Of a stretch of 5,422 nt of DNA, positions 1 through 5,231 are shown piece by piece. Source of the DNA: Elusimicrobia bacterium RIFOXYB2_FULL_49_7 (GTDB lineage Bacteria > Fibrobacterota > OXYB2-FULL-49-7); contig MGVN01000179.1 of the NCBI GenBank assembly GCA_001800515.1, positions 369-5,790 on the forward strand, given 5' to 3'. The notes under the pieces are model-generated. The model ran no database searches. It was not told where the DNA came from and saw only the letters and a program-made list of their open reading frames with translations. Positions within the stretch are counted from its first letter, which is position 1. Every line of letters starts with the position of its first letter. Both the position numbers and the translations under genes were made by a program.

Positions 1-992
1 TCGGCCCATGAAGCATTATGGCAAATTTCAACCCTGGCAAACGTATTGTCTATGTAGGCATCGTCAATGTAAAAATGGTTCGAGCCGTCGTTGTTTGTCG
101 CATGATGCGAATCATAAAATCCTACGATTCTCGGCCGCTTGAACGACGTATATGTGGCGTTTCTGGTAAGTACATTCGTCTTGTCAACAATAAGCTTTCC
201 GTCGAACCACCACCTGAACACGCCGTTTGCCGTGCTTATGTCGCTATCGCTGTACTCAAACTGAAACAGGTGCCATACGCCCGTGCTTATATCGTTCTCG
301 TAGTGCTTCCACCCGAAATAGCTTGTGTCAACATACGCCGGCTTATCATGGCCCATAATCTCGTCCACCCACGTGTAGCCGCTTACAACCGGGCTCCAAT
401 CAGCGCCCTGGTTTACAAGTGCGACCACGGCATTGGTATCGTATCTGCATAATGCCTGCACGTAGAAATTATCGCTCGCCGACGTGGTGGACCACATTCT
501 TAGAATCTTGATATTGCCAAGACTGTTATTGATGTCGCCATCAAACGCGAAATCCGAATCCAGGTAGAACCAGTATTGAACGTACCATGTCCGGCTGTCG
601 CTTCCTCCCCTGAACGCCGCCTCCTCATTAACCGCACCCCACGGCGAAATGTCTCCGTCAAAATTCCTGAAGGCGTTGAAGTTCGAGAACCGGTTGCGGT
701 TATGGTTATTGTTTATGCCGAGCGTGCCGGTGGCCGTCCATGAGCCGACAGTGGCGGTATTATCGCACACACCGGATTCCAGGTCGTCCCATGCGATGGG
801 CGCGGCCTGCGCTTTGACGCCGAATCCGCTTCCTGAAACAGTAACAGTGCTGCCGTGCGTAATCGTGCCGGATATGCCGCTTACCAACGGTGCCGCGACA
901 GGCGTGTAAAATGAGTGCATGGAAATTAAAACAACCCATGCAAGCACAAAACTGGAAAGGTAACCGTTTCTGTAATTGATAACAGCCTCCAT
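1..992 (-). CDS. Secreted IPT/TIG + LamG-like protein, 3' end outside the window
   Basis: An open frame of 330 codons starts with ATG at 992-990 and runs off the left edge without a stop. Residues 1-33 form a signal peptide: Arg8, a hydrophobic core around FVLAWVVLIS, and a likely cut after PVA. Residues 35-60 (PLVSGISGTITHG, then TVTVSGSGFG) match the first strands of an IPT/TIG fold. From about residue 68 (WDDLESG) to about 320 lies a LamG/concanavalin-like jelly-roll, rich in WYVQYWFYL, VWHLFQFEY and FRWWFDGK strands and closing with FYIDDAYID. The following ARVEI resumes TIG-like sequence. The same domain order and closing motif occur in the gene at 4068-5168, so the two are paralogues. 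It is probably a cell-surface or secreted glycan-binding protein; no catalytic residues can be named. It starts 23 bases after the stop of the upstream stub and has no clear Shine-Dalgarno, only an AT-rich leader. The start codon is the least certain part. Confidence 0.85.
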   Translation of the reverse strand, partial: MEAVINYRNGYLSSFVLAWVVLISMHSFYTPVAAPLVSGISGTITHGSTVTVSGSGFGVKAQAAPIAWDDLESGVCDNTATVGSWTATGTLGINNNHNRNRFSNFNAFRNFDGDISPWGAVNEEAAFRGGSDSRTWYVQYWFYLDSDFAFDGDINNSLGNIKILRMWSTTSASDNFYVQALCRYDTNAVVALVNQGADWSPVVSGYTWVDEIMGHDKPAYVDTSYFGWKHYENDISTGVWHLFQFEYSDSDISTANGVFRWWFDGKLIVDKTNVLTRNATYTSFKRPRIVGFYDSHHATNNDGSNHFYIDDAYIDNTFARVEICHNASWA

Positions 993-1015
993 GAAATAAA
1001 ATATTTGCCGATGGC

Positions 1016-1258
1016 TTATTGCACGGCCAGTCCGCCAGGCGGAGCCGGGGCGGTTTCGTCTGAAAGAACATTTATTTGCAACACGTGAATAAGAGGCTTG
1101 ACTCCATCCCCGCGCGACTGCATTAAATACAAACGCCCGTTAACCCTGTCATAGGCCAATCCGTTTGTAAGCGTACATGTATCATAATAGTGAATTGTCG
1201 GGCGGCGGGTTGTCATTTTTGAGGATCCAGATACAGCAGCCCTCGTACTTCCTGCAAT
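1016..1258 (-). pseudogene. C-terminal stub of a beta-propeller-like secreted protein
   Basis: The frame is open from just after a TGA at 1261-1259 to TAA at 1018-1016. The only ATG is at 1216, which would give 66 residues. The readable sequence holds NGLAYDRVNGRLYLMQ followed by KPLIHVLQINV. I recognise this as the kind of blade repeat that closes longer secreted beta-propeller-like proteins (G-x-A-Y-D-x5-L-Y, then P-x-I-H-V). It ends in DETAPAPPGGLAVQ, the C-terminal tail shared with its neighbours. There is no signal peptide and nothing resembling the rest of a propeller upstream: the preceding gene stops only 19 bases before the open frame begins. I therefore infer a 5'-truncated remnant rather than a functional small gene. 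A real small protein started at 1216 is possible but has only a weak GGAT ahead of it. The family assignment is from memory of similar proteins. Confidence 0.6.
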
Positions 1259-1277
1259 TCAGCCGTTTTCAACTCCG

Positions 1278-2960
1278 TTACTCGACGTTTAACCCTGCCG
1301 GTTCAGCGGGCGGCGTTGTGTCGGGCATCGACGGATATATCCAACCCGGCGCAGCGTTACCGAGGTATTCCCAGATATAGCTTGTCAGGGTTATCGGCCC
1401 GCCGTAAAGTCCGCGGCCGTCGGCGCAAAACCCGCGTTTTACATTGTTTGAAGCGGGGTACGCGTTTAGCGGCGGGTCGTTCGTTTCGGAAAAGGCTTCC
1501 TTTATCTGATCTTCATAAGGAAATGGCCACAGCGATTCTTCTGTTAATTGATCATAACCCGGTTCGCCCCACAGTGTCCCGGAAACTCCGTAACGCAACA
1601 AAACCTCGGCCCCGCGTTTAGCGCCGCTTTCGCCGCTGCCGTTATCAGTGGTCTGCGTTATATATCTGATGCCGGGATCGGTTGTCAGGCAATTCTGCGC
1701 CCCGGAGGTAACAAGCGAAGCCGGATAATACCAGTTGTAATCTTCAATGTAAGAAAACCCTGCCCTGGGATTGTCTATCCGGTTGGGCTCTAATGTTTCG
1801 TAGAACAGATTATTTTTAGCGGCTACCTGAAGCGAGGACTGACTGCCATAAATGCCTCGGGGGCCGCAGCTGCCTTCATCGGCATGCATATTGCCCGCCG
1901 TATTCTGATTAATAACCAGGTTTTTCAACGTGCTTGTTCCGCCACTGAAATTATAGCCGGAAGAGGCATCCCATGCAACATTATTTATAAATGTGAAATT
2001 TCCGCCGTCACCAAGCCTTGAACCGCCGACATTAAACCCGCTGAAAAGCGATGGGTAACTGCAGCCGAAATCCGGGAGGCATGCCCCCTTTCCCCTGATA
2101 TTAAGCGAAATATTGCCGTAAAACCCCACATCGTTCACCCTTGCGGTGCTGCCGCAGCCGCCTTCCATCTGCCAGTACTCTTCCCCATAATTGAAATCGA
2201 TGGCAATGTTATTCTGAAGCAGCACGTCCCTGGTGACAAGAACGCTTTCGCTTTCCTGCGCGCCGTAAACCTGTATGCCCTTGGCGGGGTATTGCTGGGC
2301 GCTAGTCGGCGGGTCGTCTCTCCGACGGTAATCGTGGCGGACGACACATCTTCTTAATATTATCTGGTGCGGCGCCTGGTTTAACACGGACGTCGGCTGA
2401 AGCAGTATTATGCCGTACCTGTCCGCGCCCGCAACCCAGATATCTTCAAGCAGGAGGTGGTGCGAATCCCCGTAAATTCCAATAATGCTGCCATTGTAAT
2501 TGCATTTATTTATGACGGACGATCTTAAAAATTTTACATGGTCGGAGTTATTGATAAAAACGACCTCGGCATTAGCATTGTTCCTTATGGCCAGTCCTTC
2601 AATCCGGATATATGATTTTCCGTTGATATATACCGGGTAATCATACAGGCCGGCGAATTGACTGCCGTCAATGACCGCCTTGCCGTCATTTGCAGAGATT
2701 ACTGTTGTATAAGCGCCCTCGCTCCCGGAAGGCGGCTGAAGCCTGTTTGCCGCAACGGCGCCGATATAAGTTCCGTCCATAAGCACAAGCGTGCTGCCGT
2801 CCGGCAAATGGGAAGACGCGTAACTCAACGTTTTCCACGGCGCCTGGCTGCTCAACCCGTCATTGGCGTCGTTGCCATCAGGCGAAACATAATAAGTAGC
2901 CGCAAAACAGGCCGCGGTAAAATTAAAAATTATCGCTACAATAACCCTTTTCCTGTTCAT
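1278..2960 (-). CDS. Secreted right-handed parallel beta-helix protein (polysaccharide-lyase-like fold)
   Basis: A 560-aa protein. Residues 1-20 are a signal peptide (NRKR, hydrophobic core, cut after CFA). Residues 22-66 (TYYVSPDGNDANDG, PWKTLSYASSHL, DGSTLVLMDGTY) are the standard entry of exported beta-helix proteins related to pectate lyase and chondroitinase B. Rungs rich in Asn, Gly and Ile/Val run from about 85 to 430, for example SYIRIEGLAIRNN, NFTFINNVAW and LKNLVINQNT, with TDPG near 427-430 as the usual exit. Residues 477-535 (LWPFPYEDQIKEAF, RGFCADG, TSYIWEYLGN) form a separate C-terminal module. The last 14 residues are DTTPPAEPAGLNVE, resembling a fibronectin III start cut short. 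No catalytic site can be assigned, so the enzyme class is open: glycan lyase, epimerase or binding protein. The start is supported by the signal peptide; GGAG lies 12 bases and GGAT 6 bases upstream. This is the only complete, undamaged beta-helix gene here. Confidence 0.93.
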   Translation of the reverse strand: MNRKRVIVAIIFNFTAACFAATYYVSPDGNDANDGLSSQAPWKTLSYASSHLPDGSTLVLMDGTYIGAVAANRLQPPSGSEGAYTTVISANDGKAVIDGSQFAGLYDYPVYINGKSYIRIEGLAIRNNANAEVVFINNSDHVKFLRSSVINKCNYNGSIIGIYGDSHHLLLEDIWVAGADRYGIILLQPTSVLNQAPHQIILRRCVVRHDYRRRDDPPTSAQQYPAKGIQVYGAQESESVLVTRDVLLQNNIAIDFNYGEEYWQMEGGCGSTARVNDVGFYGNISLNIRGKGACLPDFGCSYPSLFSGFNVGGSRLGDGGNFTFINNVAWDASSGYNFSGGTSTLKNLVINQNTAGNMHADEGSCGPRGIYGSQSSLQVAAKNNLFYETLEPNRIDNPRAGFSYIEDYNWYYPASLVTSGAQNCLTTDPGIRYITQTTDNGSGESGAKRGAEVLLRYGVSGTLWGEPGYDQLTEESLWPFPYEDQIKEAFSETNDPPLNAYPASNNVKRGFCADGRGLYGGPITLTSYIWEYLGNAAPGWIYPSMPDTTPPAEPAGLNVE

Positions 2961-2976
2961 AAATTTATCCGTCTCC

Positions 2977-3005
2977 GGTGTCAGGCTTGACTAACTGAAC
3001 TGATT
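2977..3005 (-). repeat. Intergenic repeat copy R1
   Basis: The minus strand carries AGTTAGTCAAGCCTGACACC (2996-2977), and the identical 20 bases recur at 5222-5203. Including flanks, R1 and R3 agree at 27 of 29 positions. This copy begins at the stop codon of the beta-helix remnant and ends 16 bases before the ATG of the gene at 1278-2960. No transposase is in the window, so the origin is unknown: it could be a mobile-element end, a REP-like repeat or a shared leader element. Confidence 0.7.
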
Positions 3006-3129
3006 ATTTTACTTTAAGTGATGCGGGAATCATCGGGGAAGTGTTATCCACTGCATCGTCGGCATATTCGATCGCCCCTATTGATACTTTTCCCGGATGG
3101 CGCGGCTGGCCAAAAAAATCACACGGAGC
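3004..3129 (-). pseudogene. Detached C-terminal cap of the broken beta-helix gene
   Basis: Directly after the TAG at 3132-3130 the same frame stays open for 41 codons to TAA at 3006-3004. The translation begins APCDFFGQPRHPGKVSIGAI and continues EYADDAVDNTSP. The pattern D-F-F/Y-G-x-P-R followed by I-G-A-x-E-Y is the normal terminal cap of secreted right-handed beta-helix proteins, and the last residues DNTSPMIPASLKVK carry the tail seen on the neighbouring proteins. It has no start codon placed for independent translation and no signal peptide. It therefore belongs to the gene at 3130-3894, from which an in-frame TAG separates it and most of the helix is missing. Confidence 0.8.
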
Positions 3130-3894
3130 CTATGAATTTGAATAATAGTAATAAATCGTGTAGTAAAGATTATCGTTGCCTGAAATAGCGACTTGCGTTC
3201 CCGGATATGCCGCTATGACGATATGCGCCTCATCGGTTCCCTCTATCTGAGCATTTTTCCCTACCGACAATCCGTGCGTTGCGCGAACACCGACGCTATA
3301 AATAATGTCGCCTGCCCCGATTTTTCCGTTACCTCCCGCAACCGTTGCCTCCAGGCTCGCCCACGAATTGTTCCAGGAACCGTCGCCAACGGTATCGCTG
3401 CCGCCCTCCCTGATAAAGAAAATGTTCCCGGCCCGGATTGTAAACGGCAGGCTGTCGGAGCTTCCCGTTTCACCGTTGATGGATTTAACGCCATTGACAA
3501 CAGCATATATATACCCCGGCCCTTCTGCAGCCGAAGCTGGTATAGAGAACGCTATTTCCTGCATTCTGTGATATGCTGAAAGCTCTGCCGGGCCGCCGGG
3601 CAGTTTACCGTCCGCGTTTTTCCAGTAATATATATGCGCAACTTCATGTGACATTCCCGATGAATCTTTAAAATACAGTTTCGATGAACCCTGACTTTCA
3701 CCGAGGTAATTGCCCCAAATCGTAACTATCGAACCGTGCTCAGCGGGCGCAAGCCCCCCGGCCCCGTCGGTATTTCCCGTTTTGGGACCGGAAACTATAT
3801 CCGAAAAATTCAAGGCTGGTAACAGAACCGCTGCCAGATTCACCCTGATAAATAACACTGCTATCGCGAAAAAAAGCAACCTTAGAATATGCAT
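3130..3894 (-). CDS. Truncated secreted IPT/TIG + beta-helix protein (internally deleted)
   Basis: I place the start at ATG 3894-3892, giving 254 aa, because a signal peptide begins right there (MHILRLLFFAIAVLFIRVNLAA). An in-frame ATG at 3960 would add 22 residues, but those are encoded across repeat R2 and look non-coding. Residues 28-155 are an IPT/TIG-like domain (LNFSDIVSGPKTGNTDGAGG, SIVTIWGNYLG, HIYYWKNADGKLPGGPAEL, MQEIAFSIP, YAVVNGV). Residues 156-239 are a beta-helix entry (GNIFFIREGGSD, DGSWNNSWASL, GDIIYSVGV, HIVIAAYPGTQVAISG). The expected helix rungs are then absent: after a low-complexity NDNLYYTIYYYYSNS the frame hits TAG. The cap of the same family follows in frame at 3129-3004. 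An intact relative would be expected to have a couple of hundred more residues between these parts. Any product would probably be an exported TIG domain with an incomplete helix and may not fold. Confidence 0.8.
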   Translation of the reverse strand: MHILRLLFFAIAVLFIRVNLAAVLLPALNFSDIVSGPKTGNTDGAGGLAPAEHGSIVTIWGNYLGESQGSSKLYFKDSSGMSHEVAHIYYWKNADGKLPGGPAELSAYHRMQEIAFSIPASAAEGPGYIYAVVNGVKSINGETGSSDSLPFTIRAGNIFFIREGGSDTVGDGSWNNSWASLEATVAGGNGKIGAGDIIYSVGVRATHGLSVGKNAQIEGTDEAHIVIAAYPGTQVAISGNDNLYYTIYYYYSNS

Positions 3895-3897
3895 TGT

Positions 3898-3926
3898 GAT
3901 GCCAGGCTTGAGTAATTTAACTGAGT
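3898..3926 (-). repeat. Intergenic repeat copy R2 (divergent)
   Basis: The minus strand reads TTACTCAAGCCTGGCATC at its core, matching R1 at about 23 of 29 positions, with TCAAGCCTG unchanged. It lies 3 bases before the chosen ATG (3894) of the truncated beta-helix gene and follows a TGA at 3929-3927. It is the most diverged of the three copies. Confidence 0.5.
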
Positions 3927-3952
3927 TCAGTGAAATACTCCATTCGGAGCGA

Positions 3953-4038
3953 GGAAGCAATATTTGAACGGGAATTGGACTACTTTAGCGACGCAGGTAA
4001 GTCGTGAAAATCGTTCAATTATTGCCAAAGAAGCTTCC
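3953..4038. repeat. Imperfect inverted repeat in the 173-base intergenic gap
   Basis: The gap between the genes ending at 4068 and starting at 3894 has no recognisable gene. It contains ggaagc then aatatttgaacg (3953-3970), and on the other side cgttcaattatt and gcttcc (4012-4038). The inner arms pair at 11 of 12 bases across a 41-base loop. The outer six-base arms pair perfectly if the right side has nine unpaired bases. It is not followed by a T-run typical of a terminator. It could be a folded RNA leader, a mobile-element remnant or chance. Confidence 0.3.
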
Positions 4039-4067
4039 GCGGTAGAATTACAATTTTTCATTGAACC

Positions 4068-5168
4068 CTATCTTATTGTTAATCCTTGCGGTACGGACGG
4101 GACATTGGAATCGGTTAGCATATCAAGCGGTATGGGTTCGCGTGATATGTTAAGCGGACCGTAGCCGGAAGAATAATTGCCTTCGCTGTCAACAACAAAC
4201 AAGTAAACGCTTTCGCCTTCTTCGAACGCTCCCTGGCGCACGGTAGCAACAATTTTTTTATCGCTCCACGTATTGACCGTAGCAACGGTAATATTCGTGC
4301 AATTCTGATATGCGGCCGTGTTTCCCAGCTCACAGCGAGCTTGCGCGCAGGAACCGATACTTACATATACGTCATCAAACAATTGCGTTGACTGAATGCC
4401 GGTTTGCTCCCTTGTATAACCATTAACGCACAATATTTTGCGCACCGCCAGCGGGAACAAAGTCGTTTTGTTGGCAACGTTTTTTACCTGCGCTACGCCA
4501 TTGTCGGTTAGCTCCCATATTTTTATAAATCCGTCATTAGAATAACCATCGCGTATCCACCACCAATACCTGTGCCATTGTCCTTTTTTCATGTGAGAAG
4601 ATTTCCACGGCTCCGTGTCCGGATATGCCAACGGCGAATTATTCCCTCCCATAACATAAGTCGATGAATCAATTAATTGGGCGAAATAAAGATCGTTATC
4701 GGCTGAATTATACCGCATCAACCACATAATTTTCCAGTTCAATTGCGTGTCCTCACCCGACCATGGGGAGTTGACCGGAACATAACACCACCATGATATA
4801 AATGTCTCCGTTGCATCCGGCAACGCAATTACTCCGTTGGTCTGCCCCTCAACTCCTTCCTGTGAAGTTACCTCGAAAGCCTGCATCCCGCTGACCGCTG
4901 TTCTAGTCGAGTAAACGGGCGGCACGGTGTTTAGGCTAGCCCACTGTCCTGTGACAGCTGATGCCGGCCCCGTATTGATTGTGTTACCGGCAATTCCATT
5001 TTCAAAATTATCAAAAAAATGGACTGTCGGGCCGGTAACACCAAAGTTTTCTCCGGTAACTGTTATATCCTGCCCATCGAATACAGTGCCACTAACCCCG
5101 GAAACCAACGGCGCACAAAAGGCAAAGGCCGGCATAAATGCCATAAATATAAAAAATATTAGTTGCAT
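4068..5168 (-). CDS. Secreted IPT/TIG protein with inserted LamG-like domain
   Basis: A 366-aa protein starting at ATG 5168. A nearer upstream ATG is out of frame and closes at once, and a hydrophobic signal peptide begins at residue 1. That signal (QLIFFIFMAFMPAFAFC) has no basic N-region; Cys18 precedes Ala-Pro, but the context is a poor lipobox. Residues 19-49 (APLVSGVSGTVFDGQ, ITVTGENFG) are the first strands of an IPT/TIG fold. Residues 51-270 are a LamG/concanavalin-like jelly-roll opening FFDNFENG and closing LFDDVYVS, with aromatic strands TFISWWCYV, NWKIMWLMRYN and QWHRYWWWIRDG. Residues 277-340 (ARCELGN, TWSDKKIVATV, GESVYLFVVDSEGNYSSGY) complete the TIG-like part. The tail is DSNVPSVPQGLTIR, followed by TAG. 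The likely role is surface or extracellular glycan binding; no catalytic centre is visible. It is a paralogue of the gene at 1-992. It starts 62 bases after the YjbQ-family gene, in the same direction, with repeat R3 between them. Confidence 0.92.
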   Translation of the reverse strand: MQLIFFIFMAFMPAFAFCAPLVSGVSGTVFDGQDITVTGENFGVTGPTVHFFDNFENGIAGNTINTGPASAVTGQWASLNTVPPVYSTRTAVSGMQAFEVTSQEGVEGQTNGVIALPDATETFISWWCYVPVNSPWSGEDTQLNWKIMWLMRYNSADNDLYFAQLIDSSTYVMGGNNSPLAYPDTEPWKSSHMKKGQWHRYWWWIRDGYSNDGFIKIWELTDNGVAQVKNVANKTTLFPLAVRKILCVNGYTREQTGIQSTQLFDDVYVSIGSCAQARCELGNTAAYQNCTNITVATVNTWSDKKIVATVRQGAFEEGESVYLFVVDSEGNYSSGYGPLNISREPIPLDMLTDSNVPSVPQGLTIR

Positions 5169-5185
5169 ATTAATCCGCGTGCATA

Positions 5186-5205
5186 ACTGTTTGTGACTGT
5201 TTGGT
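5186..5205. repeat. Short tandem direct repeat in a gene leader
   Basis: Two adjacent 10-base units, actgtttgtg and actgtttggt, share their first eight bases. They lie between repeat R3 and the ATG at 5168. This could be a small regulator-binding site or slippage; nothing else supports a function. Confidence 0.35.
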
Positions 5206-5231
5206 GTCAGGCTTGACTAACTCAACTAATT
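5203..5231 (-). repeat. Intergenic repeat copy R3
   Basis: This copy has the same 20-base core as R1 (AGTTAGTCAAGCCTGACACC on the minus strand, 5222-5203) and differs from it at two of 29 positions. It starts at the last base of the YjbQ-family stop codon and ends 34 bases before the ATG of the gene at 4068-5168. No promoter boxes with good spacing can be read within it. Confidence 0.7.

Noticed and set aside
18..452. Plus-strand open frame of 144 codons
   Set aside because: It lies opposite the TIG/LamG-like gene, whose minus-strand translation has a signal peptide and recognisable domains; the plus-strand product has no recognisable features.
760..1071. Minus-strand open frame of 103 codons overlapping the start of the gene at 1-992
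   Set aside because: It is a shifted frame of the same region; the composition is rich in Arg, His and Cys with no domain, while the overlapping frame shows a signal peptide and TIG strands.
1094..1103. Ten-base match (aggcttgact) to the intergenic repeat
   Set aside because: It lies inside the propeller-like coding sequence (GVKPL codons) and the match does not extend, so it is probably chance.
3193..3579. Plus-strand open frame of 128 codons
   Set aside because: It is antisense to the TIG/beta-helix coding region, whose domains are clear; no plausible start context or domain.
3939..3950. Small hairpin ctcc-attc-ggag
   Set aside because: A four-base stem with no T-run is too weak to call a terminator.
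3927..4061. Minus-strand 44-codon open frame as a small gene
   Set aside because: It has no good ribosome binding site and no recognised motif, and its length is within chance; kept only as a note on the in-frame extension.
1278..4110. PEP-CTERM, LPXTG or type IX secretion C-terminal signal
   Set aside because: The shared tails have no membrane helix, no basic cluster and no LPXTG; they do not fit any of these classes.
3964..4164. Plus-strand open frame of 66 codons across the intergenic gap
   Set aside because: Its second half is antisense to the conserved end of the gene at 4068-5168, and nothing in it is recognisable.
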